From positions 58,047 through 122,046 of the forward strand of contig NZ_JAHTKI010000018.1 of assembly GCF_019145475.1 (NCBI RefSeq): a DNA stretch of 64,000 bases. Direction: 5' to 3'. The DNA is from Pseudomonas botevensis (GTDB lineage Bacteria > Pseudomonadota > Gammaproteobacteria > Pseudomonadales > Pseudomonadaceae). Made by a program: the position numbers and the translations under genes. Shown here piece by piece: positions 15,911-24,197 of the stretch. Positions within the stretch are counted from its first letter, which is position 1; each line of letters begins with the position of its first letter. The notes under the pieces are model-generated. The model was not told the origin of the DNA. It ran no database searches and saw only the letters and a list, made by a program, of their open reading frames with translations.

Positions 15911-16932
15911 TTGACCAGCCATTCGTTCCACCGTGTCGCGATGGCCGGACCGTTCTTGGCCCAGTACGCGAAATCAAGAGTGATCTGATCCTTAGCGTAG
16001 GCAGTCGGCAGGTTAGGGGCCAGCGTCGAGTCCAGACGCTGCACACTGTCGACGTTGACCGGGGCGTAGGCGGTCAGGTTGGAGAAGTCGGCCTGACCCT
16101 TGGCGCTGCTGGCGCTGGCCAGGAACTTCATCGCCGCGTCCTTGTTCTTCGAACCCTTCGGCACCACCAGGATGTCGGCCATGACCAGGTTCTGTTTCCA
16201 GCTCACACCGACCGGTGCGCCGTCCTCTTGCAGGGCGTGGACCCGGCCGTTCCAGAACTGGCCCATGCTCGCTTCACCGGAGGCCAGCAGTTGCTGCGAC
16301 TGCGCGCCGCCGCCCCACCAGACGATGTCTTTCTTGATGGTGTCGAGTTTCTTGAAGGCGCGATCCAGGTCCAGCGGATAGAGCTTGTCGGCCGGCACGC
16401 CATCGGCGAGCAGGGCCAGTTCCAGCACGCCCGGGCTCGGCCATTTGTACAGGGCGCGTTTGCCGGGATAGGTCTTGGTGTCGAACAGGGCGCTCCAGTC
16501 CTGCGGCTTGGTGCCGCCGATCTTGCCTTCGTTGTAGCCGAGGACGAAGGAGAAGAAGAACGAGCCGACGCCGTAGTCGCTGACGAAACGCGGGTCGATC
16601 TTGTCGCGCTGGATCTGTTTGAAGTCGAGGGGTTCGAGCAGGCCTTCGGAGGCGGCGCGCAGGGCGAAGTCGGCTTCGACGTCGACCACGTCCCACTGCA
16701 CATTGCCGCTTTCGACCATGGCCTTGAGTTTGCCGTAGTCGGTCGGGCCGTCCTGCACGACGGTGATGCCGCTGGCCTTGCTGAACGGGTCGGCCCAGGC
16801 CTGTTTCTGCGCATCCTGGGTGCTACCGCCCCAGCTGACAAAGTTCACACTCTCGGCGGCCATGGCGGCCTGACCGGTCACGCTCAGCAGTCCCGCAAAC
16901 AGGATTGCGGTTGCAGCTTTGTTCAACACCAT
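15907..16932 (-). CDS. Periplasmic binding protein, polyamine (PotD/PotF) type
   Basis: A 341-residue class II binding protein with a signal peptide ending near MAAES (about residues 1-26). The mature part opens VNFVSWGGSTQDAQKQAW and has family features such as VVDVEADFALRAASEGLLEPLD. First gene of the importer operon, and its promoter region carries the operator shared with two other operons nearby, so its ligand is probably the substrate or inducer of that regulon. Polyamine specificity is only a family guess. Confidence 0.9.
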   Translation of the reverse strand: MVLNKAATAILFAGLLSVTGQAAMAAESVNFVSWGGSTQDAQKQAWADPFSKASGITVVQDGPTDYGKLKAMVESGNVQWDVVDVEADFALRAASEGLLEPLDFKQIQRDKIDPRFVSDYGVGSFFFSFVLGYNEGKIGGTKPQDWSALFDTKTYPGKRALYKWPSPGVLELALLADGVPADKLYPLDLDRAFKKLDTIKKDIVWWGGGAQSQQLLASGEASMGQFWNGRVHALQEDGAPVGVSWKQNLVMADILVVPKGSKNKDAAMKFLASASSAKGQADFSNLTAYAPVNVDSVQRLDSTLAPNLPTAYAKDQITLDFAYWAKNGPAIATRWNEWLVK

Positions 16933-17028
16933 TTTTACGCCCTCATTGTTGTGTCTTTGAGCGGGCTTGCGTTGTTGCCCGCCTATCGGGAGCAGTAGCT
17001 GGACGAGCTTTTCGAATCGTCCGGTCTA

Positions 17029-17054
17029 TGGAATATCATATTATGGTATTCCAA
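17029..17054 (-). promoter_or_regulatory. GntR-type operator, site 1 (ABC importer operon)
   Basis: The minus strand reads TTGGAATACCATAATAT (complement of 17038-17054), nearly identical to the sites at 18464 and 24198. A wider inverted repeat, TGGAATA (17029-17035) with TATTCCA (17047-17053), overlaps it. It lies ~100 bp upstream of the binding-protein start. Confidence 0.65.
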
Positions 17055-17145
17055 GCTTTGTGCAAGCATTTTGCCTTACCGGCTATCTGTTGGAACGGGA
17101 TTTTTTTTGGTGTGCGGCTTGGGGTGGGTTGTCTGCATTAAGAAC

Positions 17146-17309
17146 CAGCCCCTCACTCCAGCCCTCTCCCCAGAGGGGCGAGGGGGAAAGGGAGCTGATC
17201 GGGGGCTTTTCATAACCTGAGTTCGGCTCGATATTCCATGCCGCCGCAGTGCGCAAAATCACCTTGGTCAGTCCCCTCTCCCTCCGGGAGAGGGCCAGGG
17301 TGAGGGGGC
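17146..17309. repeat. Pair of inverted CCCTC...GAGGG intergenic repeats
   Basis: One copy at 17146-17190 (CCCCTCACTCCAGCCCTCTCC) and an inverted copy at 17271-17309 (GGGAGAGGGCCAGGGTGAGG) flank ~80 bp. They lie between the importer operon promoter and the end of the RibBA-like gene. Similar paired copies occur at 27997-28172. Apart from operator site 1, I see nothing else in 16933-17322. Confidence 0.6.
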
Positions 17310-17322
17310 TTTTGATTTAGCG

Positions 17323-18432
17323 TCATCCCGCAAACGGAATACTCTCGACCACCTCCAGGTCATACCCGGTCAACCCCGCATATTTCAACGGCGGCCCAAG
17401 ATGGCGCAATTTCCCGACCCCAAGGTTCTGCAGAATCTGCGCGCCGGTGCCGACCTCCGAATAAATCCGCGATTGCGAACGGCTGAACTGCCGTGGCGGC
17501 TGAGTCAGTTGCGGTACCCGCTCGAGCAGCGCCTGCGACGATTCATGGTTGGCCAGCACCACGACCACACCATGCCCCTCGGCCGCGACCCGTTGCAGCG
17601 CCGCCCACAGCGTCCAGTTGCTCGGCCCGCTGTACTCGGCGCCGACCAGGTCGCGCAGCGGATCGATCACATGCACCCGCACCAGTGTTGGCTCCTCGCG
17701 GCGCAGGTCGCCCATCACCATTGCCATGTGCACACCGCCCTCGATGCGATCCTCGAAAGTGATCAGACGGAAGGTGCCATGGACCGTCGGCAGCTCGCGC
17801 TCGCCAATGCGCTCGATGGTGTGTTCGGTGCTCAGGCGGTAGTGGATCAGGTCGGCGATGGTGCCGATCTTGATCCCGTGCTTGCGCGCGAACACTTCCA
17901 GATCCGGACGGCGAGCCATGGTGCCGTCGTCGTTCATCACTTCGACGATCACCGAGGCGGGGGTGAACCCGGCCAGGCGTGCCAGATCGCAGCCGGCTTC
18001 GGTGTGCCCGGCGCGAGTCAGCACGCCACCTTCCTTGGCGCGCAGCGGGAAGATATGGCCGGGCTGCACCAGGTCTTCGGCACGGGCATCGGCAGCGACA
18101 GCGGCGGCGACGGTTCGCGCCCGGTCGGCGGCGGAGATCCCGGTGGTGACGCCAACCGCCGCTTCGATGGACACCGTGAACGCGGTGCTGAACACGCTGC
18201 CATTGCTTGGCACCATTTGTTCCAGCCCCAGGCGCTGGCAATGCTCGTCGGTCAGCGTCAGGCAGATCAGGCCACGGGCTTCGCGCGCCATGAAGCTGAT
18301 TGCCTCGGGCGTGCAGGCGTCGGCGGCCAGCAGCAGGTCGCCTTCGTTCTCGCGGTCTTCGTCATCGACCAGCAGCACCATTTTGCCGAGGCGATAATCT
18401 TCGATGATTTCTTCGATGCTGTTGAAGGCCAT
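17323..18432 (-). CDS. RibB/RibBA-like protein: DHBP synthase with degenerate GTP cyclohydrolase II domain
   Basis: A 369-residue fusion. Residues 1-~200 are a 3,4-dihydroxy-2-butanone-4-phosphate synthase domain with the acidic motif DDEDRENEGDLLLAAD and the later TRAGHTEAGCDLARLAG. The rest resembles GTP cyclohydrolase II, but the zinc cysteines of RibA (C-X10-C-X-C) are missing: the equivalent stretch around HVIDPLRDLVGAEYSGPSNW has no Cys, so that half is probably inactive. It makes the four-carbon riboflavin precursor. It stands divergent from a DUF1330 gene with a GntR-type operator between them, outside any rib operon, suggesting extra flavin supply for a catabolic enzyme. Confidence 0.88.
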   Translation of the reverse strand: MAFNSIEEIIEDYRLGKMVLLVDDEDRENEGDLLLAADACTPEAISFMAREARGLICLTLTDEHCQRLGLEQMVPSNGSVFSTAFTVSIEAAVGVTTGISAADRARTVAAAVAADARAEDLVQPGHIFPLRAKEGGVLTRAGHTEAGCDLARLAGFTPASVIVEVMNDDGTMARRPDLEVFARKHGIKIGTIADLIHYRLSTEHTIERIGERELPTVHGTFRLITFEDRIEGGVHMAMVMGDLRREEPTLVRVHVIDPLRDLVGAEYSGPSNWTLWAALQRVAAEGHGVVVVLANHESSQALLERVPQLTQPPRQFSRSQSRIYSEVGTGAQILQNLGVGKLRHLGPPLKYAGLTGYDLEVVESIPFAG

Positions 18433-18463
18433 GCTGGACTCTCAGTGTTTGTTGGAAATAGTA

Positions 18464-18480
18464 TTGGTATACCATAATAC
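18464..18480 (+). promoter_or_regulatory. GntR-type operator, site 2 (RibBA-like / DUF1330 divergent promoter)
   Basis: TTGGTATACCATAATAC lies in the 69-bp gap between two divergent genes, with the core palindrome TGGTATACCA. It is nearly the same as the sites at 17038-17054 (minus) and 24198-24214. Confidence 0.7.
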
Positions 18481-18501
18481 AAAATCAGCAGAGAGGTCAC
18501 T

Positions 18502-18798
18502 ATGAAGGCTTATTGGATTGCCCACGTCGACGTCACCGATCCCGATCAGTACAGCCAATACACCCAGCGAGCGCCAAAGGCGTTTGCCGAATTCGGCGCA
18601 AAATTTCTCGCCAGGGGCGGGCGCAGCGAAGCGATGGAAGGACGCCAGACGCCGCAGCGCAGCGTGGTGATCGAGTTCGATTCCTACGAACAGGCCGTGG
18701 CCTGCTACCGTTCGGCGGCGTATCAGGAAGCGAAAAGTTATCGCGAGGAGTGGGCGACGGCGGAGATTGTCATCGTCGAGGGCATCGCACCACTTTAA
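18502..18798 (+). CDS. DUF1330 family protein
   Basis: A 98-residue dimeric alpha-beta barrel protein of the DUF1330 family, with typical stretches MKAYWIAHVDVTDPDQYSQY, GRSEAMEGRQTPQRSVVIEF and CYRSAAYQEAK. The family's function is unknown; related folds bind or transform small aromatic or heterocyclic compounds. AGAGAGG gives a ribosome site. It shares an operator with the RibBA-like gene, so it probably belongs to the same catabolic regulon. Confidence 0.9.
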   Translation: MKAYWIAHVDVTDPDQYSQYTQRAPKAFAEFGAKFLARGGRSEAMEGRQTPQRSVVIEFDSYEQAVACYRSAAYQEAKSYREEWATAEIVIVEGIAPL

Positions 18799-18818
18799 GC
18801 AACGCTACCAATCCCCCC

Positions 18819-18844
18819 GTGGGAGCGGGCAAGTCTGCTCCCAC
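18819..18844. repeat. REP-type palindrome
   Basis: GTGGGAGC and GCTCCCAC flank GGGCAAGTCT. It lies between the convergent DUF1330 and Nudix genes and could act as a transcription barrier. Confidence 0.8.
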
Positions 18845-18854
18845 AGAAGTCAAA

Positions 18855-19418
18855 TCAGCGCATAAAGTGGATTTTGCCGCTGTCGTCGTTGCCCATGTAC
18901 ATGCCATAGACCCCGGCCTGGCGTTCCTCGATGTAGCGCTCGAGAATCTGCCGGATCGCCGGGTAATAGATCTTGTCCCACGGGATGTCTTCGGGGGCGA
19001 AGAACTTGTAGTCCATGGTCTCGGGGCCGAACTGGCCGGTGATCTCCAGCGCGAGCGCGCGGAAGATGATGTACACCTCGCTGATCTTCGGCACGCTGAA
19101 GATCGAGTAGGGCGAGAGGATTTCCGCGCGTACGCCGCTTTCTTCCCAGACTTCCCGCAAGGCCGCCTCTTCGGTGGTCTCGCCGCTTTCCATGAAGCCT
19201 GCTGGCAGCGTCCAGGTGCCAGGGCGCGGTGGGATCGCGCGCTGGCACAGCAGGTATTTGCCGTCCTGCTCGATGATGCAGCCGGCAATGATTTTCGGAT
19301 TGACGTAGTGGATGTAGCCGCAACTCCGGCACATCAGGCGCTCGTGCGTATCGCCCGGCGGGATCTGCTGACCAAGATCAGGGCCACCGCACTTCGGGCA
19401 AAAGCTCGGGCTGAACAT
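18855..19418 (-). CDS. Nudix hydrolase with N-terminal zinc ribbon
   Basis: A 187-residue protein. Residues 1-35 form a four-cysteine zinc ribbon (FCPKCGG and MCRSCGY). The Nudix box GFMESGETTEEAALREVWEESGV in pieces matches GX5EX7REUXEEXGU fully. The SQPWPFP motif of NudC NADH pyrophosphatase is absent, so it is not NudC; ADP-ribose, FAD or another nucleotide ester could be the substrate. It begins 1 bp after the GntR stop codon, so it is the last gene of the AA_synth/hydrolase/dehydrogenase operon. Confidence 0.87.
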   Translation of the reverse strand: MFSPSFCPKCGGPDLGQQIPPGDTHERLMCRSCGYIHYVNPKIIAGCIIEQDGKYLLCQRAIPPRPGTWTLPAGFMESGETTEEAALREVWEESGVRAEILSPYSIFSVPKISEVYIIFRALALEITGQFGPETMDYKFFAPEDIPWDKIYYPAIRQILERYIEERQAGVYGMYMGNDDSGKIHFMR

Positions 19419-19419
19419 G

Positions 19420-20172
19420 TCAGTGACCTATGCGGGGTTCTTTCAAGGCGATGGGCAGAGTGATCGACGGGGTATCGCCGGTCTCTTCCTGCTTGCGCTT
19501 GAGGTAGTCGAGGGCGACGGCAGCGGCCGCGCGGACGTGGTCGACACAAGCCTGATGCGCCGCCAGGGCATCACCACTCTTGATCGCTTCGACCATTTTT
19601 TCCATCTCCTGGTTACTCGCGCCGCGACGGTTTTCCTGGGACACCGAGGTCGCACGCAGGTAACTGATGCGGGCCTGCAACTGACGCAATTGAGTGGCCG
19701 CGACATGGTTGCCGGAGCCTTCGAGCAGCACGTCGTAGAAGCCCTGCACCGAGTCGATCACCTGCTGCAATTCGCCGTCCTTGAGCGCCTTGCGGTTGTC
19801 GTCGAGGGCTTTTTCCAGGGCCTTGATGTCCTTGGCCTTGGCACGCAGGGTGAACAGCTGGACGATCAGGCCTTCCAGCACACAGCGCAGTTCATAGATG
19901 TCGACGGCATCATTGAGGGTGATGATCGCCACGCGGGGGCCTTTGGCATCGGCGAACTCGACAAGACCTTCGGATTCCAGGTGACGCAAAGCTTCACGCA
20001 CCGAGGTGCGGCTGACGCCCAGGCGATCACACAGATCGCGCTCGACCAGACGATCGCCCGGCAACAGCTGGAAGTTCATGATGGCGCTTCGCAGTTTGTC
20101 CAGCACGATTTCGCGCAGGGTAACGGGGTTGCGATTGACCTTGAAGGTGTCGTCGAGTGGCAGGCGTTTCAT
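19420..20172 (-). CDS. GntR family regulator, FCD type
   Basis: A 250-residue regulator. The N-terminal winged helix contains RLVERDLCDRLGVSRTSVREALRHLESEGLV (in segments about residues 42-72). The C-terminal all-helical FCD domain (~95-225) normally binds a metal and an organic acid. It sits within the catabolic operon, and FCD regulators usually bind TGGTATACCA-like palindromes, exactly what lies at 17038, 18464 and 24198. It is therefore the obvious regulator of all three transcription units. Confidence 0.9.
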   Translation of the reverse strand: MKRLPLDDTFKVNRNPVTLREIVLDKLRSAIMNFQLLPGDRLVERDLCDRLGVSRTSVREALRHLESEGLVEFADAKGPRVAIITLNDAVDIYELRCVLEGLIVQLFTLRAKAKDIKALEKALDDNRKALKDGELQQVIDSVQGFYDVLLEGSGNHVAATQLRQLQARISYLRATSVSQENRRGASNQEMEKMVEAIKSGDALAAHQACVDHVRAAAAVALDYLKRKQEETGDTPSITLPIALKEPRIGH

Positions 20173-20229
20173 GGGGTCCGCTCTTTAGGTTGGCTGTCCA
20201 TGCCAGACGGGCATCAAACAGCCGAGGGG

Positions 20230-20619
20230 TTAACTGGAGGCCTCGGCGTCGGCTTCGGCAAAGGCTTCACGGGCAAGCCGGAAACTGTCCACGGCTGCCG
20301 GGACGCCGCAATAAATACCGACCTGAAGCAGAATTTCGCGTATTTGCTCACGACTCAGGCCGTTACGCAAGGCGCCGCGCACATGCAGTTTCAGTTCATG
20401 CGGGCGGTTGAGCGCCGAGATCATCGCCAGGTTGATCATGCTGCGCTCCTTGAGCGACAGGCCGTCACGACCCCAGACATGACCCCAGCAGTATTCGGTG
20501 ACCATTTCCTGCAACGGGCGGGTGAAGTCGTCGGCGTTCTGGATCGAGCGGTTGACGTAGGCTTCACCGAGCACTTGGGTGCGGATCTTCAGGCCTTTTT
20601 CGTATTTTTCGTTACTCAT
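20230..20619 (-). CDS. Carboxymuconolactone decarboxylase (PcaC-like) family protein
   Basis: A 129-residue all-helical CMD protein. It has PcaC-like stretches GRDGLSLKERSMINLAMISAL, HVRGALRNGLSREQIREIL and YCGVPAAVDSF, and no CXXC, so it is not an AhpD-type peroxidase. Its target is likely a lactone or decarboxylation step in ring-compound breakdown. I chose the second of two consecutive ATGs (20619), because AGGAG is only 2 bp from the first but 5 bp from the second. A REP element separates it from the upstream flavin reductase gene. Confidence 0.86.
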   Translation of the reverse strand: MSNEKYEKGLKIRTQVLGEAYVNRSIQNADDFTRPLQEMVTEYCWGHVWGRDGLSLKERSMINLAMISALNRPHELKLHVRGALRNGLSREQIREILLQVGIYCGVPAAVDSFRLAREAFAEADAEASS

Positions 20620-20662
20620 CATTGCTCCTCGCACCGCATCCCCTCTCGGGCGGGGGCAACCC

Positions 20663-20690
20663 TGTGGGAGCGGGCAAGCCTGCTCCCACA
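20663..20690. repeat. REP-type palindrome inside an operon
   Basis: TGTGGGAGC and GCTCCCACA flank GGGCAAGCCT, in the 103-bp gap between the flavin reductase and CMD genes. A REP inside a transcript often stabilises the upstream mRNA part. Confidence 0.8.
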
Positions 20691-20722
20691 AAGGGACCCG
20701 CCCAGAGGCGCGGTGAAATCCG

Positions 20723-21208
20723 TCAGGCCAGGGTGGGCAGGGCGCCCAGCTTGCCCTTGTGGTAGATCATCGGCGTCACCGGCTGCGCCGGCAGAATCAG
20801 GTTCTTCACCGCGCCGACGATGATCGCGTGGTCGCCGCCGTCGTATTCGCGCCACAGTTCGCACTCGATGATCGCGGTGGCCTTGGCGAGAATCGGGTTG
20901 CCCAGTTCGCTCAGGTGCCAGTCGATGCCTTTGGCCTTGTCCTTTCCTTTACCGGCGAAGGCGTAGGCCTCGGCGGTCTGCTCGGCGGACAGCAAATGGA
21001 TCGCGAAACGCTTGCTGTCGCGCAGTACCGGGTAGGTGTCGGAGGCGTAGTTGGGGCAGAACAGCACCAGGGCCGGATCGATCGACAGCGCGCTGAACGC
21101 GCTGGCGGTAATCCCGACGAGGTTGCCATCCGGGTCGAGGGTGGTGACCACCGTGACCCCGGACGGAAACGAGCCCATGACGTCTTTGTAAATGCCGGGT
21201 TCGATCAT
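20723..21208 (-). CDS. Flavin reductase (RutF/HpaC-like)
   Basis: A 161-residue FMN-binding split-barrel reductase. The family start MGSFPSGVTVVTT is followed by GNLVGITASAFSALSIDPALVLFC and a C-terminal HAIIVGAV histidine region. Such enzymes use NAD(P)H to make reduced FMN or FAD for a separate flavin-dependent oxygenase. No oxygenase lies in this cluster, so its partner must be elsewhere or the reductase has another role. It starts 12 bp after the aldehyde dehydrogenase gene. Confidence 0.88.
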   Translation of the reverse strand: MIEPGIYKDVMGSFPSGVTVVTTLDPDGNLVGITASAFSALSIDPALVLFCPNYASDTYPVLRDSKRFAIHLLSAEQTAEAYAFAGKGKDKAKGIDWHLSELGNPILAKATAIIECELWREYDGGDHAIIVGAVKNLILPAQPVTPMIYHKGKLGALPTLA

Positions 21209-21220
21209 TTCTCAGGCCTC

Positions 21221-22702
21221 CTAACGCATCACAAACGGATCAGGCATCGGCGCCTGGGAAAGGTTGATCCACACCGTTTTCAGTTCGGTGTAGGCCAGCA
21301 CCGAGTCGATGCCGCTTTCGCGTCCATAGCCACTGTTCTTGAAGCCGCCGATCGGTGCCATCGCCGATACGGCGCGGTAAGTGTTGACCCAGATGATCCC
21401 CGAACGCACGTCCCGGGCCAGGCGATGGGCGCGGCCCAGGTCGCGGGTCCAGATGCCGGCAGCGAGGCCGAACTGCGAGTCGTTGGCGATCGCCAGCGCT
21501 TCGGCTTCGTCCTTGAAGCGGATGACCGAGGCCACCGGACCAAAGACTTCTTCCTGCATGATCTTCATCGAATTGCGGTCGCATTCGAACAGCGTCGGCT
21601 CGTAGAACCAGCCATCGCCGACGCCGCTCGGGCGCTTGCCACCGATGCGCAGACGCGCACCTTCGGCGATGGCGTCAGCTACCAGACCTTCCACCACCGC
21701 CAGTTGTTGTGCGGTCGCCATCGGTCCCATTTCGCTGCTGTCGTCCTGCGGATTGCCGATGCGGATGCGCTGGGCGCGCTCGACCAGACGGCCGACGAAT
21801 TCATCGTAGATCTCGTCCTGCACCAGCAACCGCGAACCGGAAACGCAACTCTGCCCGGACGCTGCGTAGATCCCGGCGATGGCGCCGTTGATCGCGCTGT
21901 CCAGATCGGCGTCGGCAAAAATGATGTTCGGCGACTTGCCGCCCAGTTCCAGTGACAGCTTGGCGAAGTTCTCGGCGCTGCTGCGCACCACATGGCGTGC
22001 CGTGGCCGCGCCGCCAGTGAAGGCGATCTTGCGCACCAGCGGGTGGCGGGTGAGGGCGGCGCCGGTGCTCGGGCCATAGCCGGTGACGACGTTGACCACG
22101 CCCGGCGGAATCCCGGCCTCGAGGGCCAGGCGCGCCAGCTCGAGGATGGTCGCCGAGGCGTGCTCGGACGGCTTGATGACGATGGTATTGCCCGCCGCCA
22201 GTGCCGGCGCGAGTTTGATCGCGGTCAGGTACAGCGGGCTGTTCCACGGAATGATCGCGGCGACCACGCCCATGGCTTCGTGCACGGTGTAGGCAAACAG
22301 GTCCGGCTTGTCCAGCGGCAGGGTGCCGCCTTCGAGTTTGTCGGCAAGGCCTGCGGTGTAGTGGAAAAACTCTGGCAGATAACCGACCTGACCCCGGGTT
22401 TCGCGGATCAGTTTGCCGTTGTCGCGGCTTTCCAGCTGCGCCAGTTTTTCCTTGTTCTCGGCGATCAGGTCGCCGAGACGACGCAGCAACTTGCCGCGTG
22501 CGGTGGCGGTCAGGCCGCGCCAGGCCGGGCTGTCGAAGGCAGTCTGTGCCGCTTGCACGGCGCGTTCGACATCGGCTTCGTCGGCGTCGGGCAGTTGCGC
22601 CCAAGGTTCGGCGAGTGCCGGATTGAGACTTTCGAAAGTCTTGCCGGAGAGGGCGTCGACCCATTCCCCGCCGATGCACATCTGGAAGCGTGCGAGTGTC
22701 AT
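21221..22702 (-). CDS. NAD(P)-dependent aldehyde dehydrogenase
   Basis: A 493-residue ALDH-superfamily enzyme. The general base is E252 in SLELGGKSP and the catalytic cysteine C286 in ASGQSCVSGSR; the cofactor loop FTGGAATARHVV and the motif IPWNSPL are present. It oxidises an unidentified aldehyde to the acid in the cytosol. The start overlaps the hydrolase stop codon (ATGA at 22699-22702). By context it acts in the same breakdown pathway as the hydrolase and CMD protein. Confidence 0.92.
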   Translation of the reverse strand: MTLARFQMCIGGEWVDALSGKTFESLNPALAEPWAQLPDADEADVERAVQAAQTAFDSPAWRGLTATARGKLLRRLGDLIAENKEKLAQLESRDNGKLIRETRGQVGYLPEFFHYTAGLADKLEGGTLPLDKPDLFAYTVHEAMGVVAAIIPWNSPLYLTAIKLAPALAAGNTIVIKPSEHASATILELARLALEAGIPPGVVNVVTGYGPSTGAALTRHPLVRKIAFTGGAATARHVVRSSAENFAKLSLELGGKSPNIIFADADLDSAINGAIAGIYAASGQSCVSGSRLLVQDEIYDEFVGRLVERAQRIRIGNPQDDSSEMGPMATAQQLAVVEGLVADAIAEGARLRIGGKRPSGVGDGWFYEPTLFECDRNSMKIMQEEVFGPVASVIRFKDEAEALAIANDSQFGLAAGIWTRDLGRAHRLARDVRSGIIWVNTYRAVSAMAPIGGFKNSGYGRESGIDSVLAYTELKTVWINLSQAPMPDPFVMR

Positions 22703-23532
22703 GCAACGATCCCCTTTATATGGTTTTGTCGGGAGTGTGCGTATTCGAGGAATTCCAGCAGCATCTGGTTGACCAGACGCGGCGATTCCACCGGCATCAT
22801 ATGCCGTTGCTCAGGCAGCACGGCAACCTGCGCGCCGGGAATGCGAGCGGCCAGTTGCTCGGCCATTTCCGGGGTCGAGCCGGGATCCAGTTCGCCGGTA
22901 GCGATCAGCGTCGGCGCCTGGATGCTGCCCAGGTCGTCGGCGCGGTACATGTCCTGTGTGGCGAACAGCTCGTAAGTGGTCAGGTAACCCTGCGGATCGT
23001 TGCCGGCCAGGGTCTGGCGGATCGCGGCGATCTGCGCCGGGTTCGCGGCCTGATATTCACGGCTGAACCAGCGCGACAGCGCCGCTTCGGCATTGGCGTC
23101 CGGACCGTGTTCGGCAGCCTGCGCGGTGCGGGCGATGACGCCGGCACGCTGTTCTTCGCTGCGGTTGAACACGCTGTTGAGCACGACCAGGCTTTTCAGG
23201 CGCTCCGGATGGTGCAGGGCAAAGGCCCGCGCCACCAGACCACCCATCGAAAAACCGATCACCGACGCCAGGGGCAATTGCAGGTGGTCGAGCAGCTCCA
23301 GCAACTGCTCGGCATAACCAAGCAGGCCGGTGCCACTGGCCGGTCGCGGACTGGCGCCATGCCCGAGCATGTCGTAGGCGATCACCCGGTATTGCGTGGC
23401 CAGGCCAACGATCTGGCCGCCCCACATTTCTTTGTTCAGACCCACGCCGTGGATCAACACCACGGGCTGGCCTTGGCCGGTCGCCAGATAACTGGTGCCG
23501 GCCGGGGTGAGTTCAGCGTTGAGCCGAATCAT
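22699..23532 (-). CDS. Alpha/beta-fold hydrolase
   Basis: A 277-residue hydrolase. The oxyanion part is VVLIHGVGLNKEMW, the nucleophile S95 is in VIGFSMGGLV, the acid is probably Asp in TGELDPGSTP and the catalytic His is in EQRHMMPVESP. Close in layout to enol-lactone and carbamate hydrolases such as PcaD and RutD, so it may open a lactone or hydrolyse an amide in this pathway. The ATG at 23532 has GGAGCG nearby; the open frame upstream overlaps the AA_synth gene and is not used. Confidence 0.88.
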   Translation of the reverse strand: MIRLNAELTPAGTSYLATGQGQPVVLIHGVGLNKEMWGGQIVGLATQYRVIAYDMLGHGASPRPASGTGLLGYAEQLLELLDHLQLPLASVIGFSMGGLVARAFALHHPERLKSLVVLNSVFNRSEEQRAGVIARTAQAAEHGPDANAEAALSRWFSREYQAANPAQIAAIRQTLAGNDPQGYLTTYELFATQDMYRADDLGSIQAPTLIATGELDPGSTPEMAEQLAARIPGAQVAVLPEQRHMMPVESPRLVNQMLLEFLEYAHSRQNHIKGIVA

Positions 23533-23564
23533 GGAGCGCTCCTGCAATTGCCTTTTTATTGTGA

Positions 23565-24155
23565 TTACTGGGCTTTTTCGGCGGCCAGTTCTTCCAGATC
23601 GATGTAGCGGTTGCCGATGCGCGGATGAATGCGGCCGCCGTCGGCGCAGCCCAGGACCACGACGATTTCGTCGGCGCGCGGCGCGTCTTCGATCTGCATT
23701 TCCAGGGTGATGTAGTGCGAACGCAGGCCTTCGTCGTCCTTGTGCATCATCGGGATCTGAATCGAAGTGCCCGGACCGCCGCGCTTGTTGGTGAAGCTCA
23801 GGTAGCTCTTGGCCTTGACCGCTTCGCGGTAGTGGTTGCCGAAGCGCAGGGTGTGGATCACCGCCGAGGCGTGTTCGATTTCGCCGTCGGCACCGACCAC
23901 GGCCGCCTTGCCGTAGGCCTCGATCTTCTCGGCACCGCCGATGATGCCCACCAGGCGCTCGACCATCAGCGCGCCGAGGTCGGAGCAGTTGGCGCGGATC
24001 TGTGGTTTCAGGTCTTCGACAAAACCATTGCCCACCCACGGGTTTTTCATCACCACGGCCAGGCCGACCATGGTCACGGGCTTATCGGTGGCTTTGCCGC
24101 CTTCGATGAAGGTTTCTTCGACATAGCTGACGATCTTGCGAATTTCGAAACTCAT
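23565..24155 (-). CDS. AA_synth (DUF1185) family protein
   Basis: A 196-residue protein of the family named amino acid synthesis protein (PF06684), whose biochemical role is not established. Seen here: MSFEIRKIVSYVEETFIEGG at the start, GLAVVMKNPWVGNGFVEDL, AAVVGADGEIEHASAVIHT and a C-terminal EIVVVLGCADGGRIHPRIGN. It is the first gene behind GntR operator site 3, hence likely a key enzyme of the pathway. It precedes the hydrolase gene by 32 bp. Confidence 0.85.
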   Translation of the reverse strand: MSFEIRKIVSYVEETFIEGGKATDKPVTMVGLAVVMKNPWVGNGFVEDLKPQIRANCSDLGALMVERLVGIIGGAEKIEAYGKAAVVGADGEIEHASAVIHTLRFGNHYREAVKAKSYLSFTNKRGGPGTSIQIPMMHKDDEGLRSHYITLEMQIEDAPRADEIVVVLGCADGGRIHPRIGNRYIDLEELAAEKAQ

Positions 24156-24197
24156 GAGCTGCTCCGTTCTGGGGGTTTAAGAGTGTCTGTCGGTATG

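Noticed and set aside
12978..16932. Calling the importer a true spermidine/putrescine system (potABCD)
   Set aside because: The genes are of that class, but the GntR operator ties them to an unknown catabolic operon, so polyamine specificity is unsupported.
18855..19418. NudC NADH pyrophosphatase
   Set aside because: It has a zinc ribbon and Nudix box but lacks the SQPWPFP motif that defines NudC, and it is shorter.
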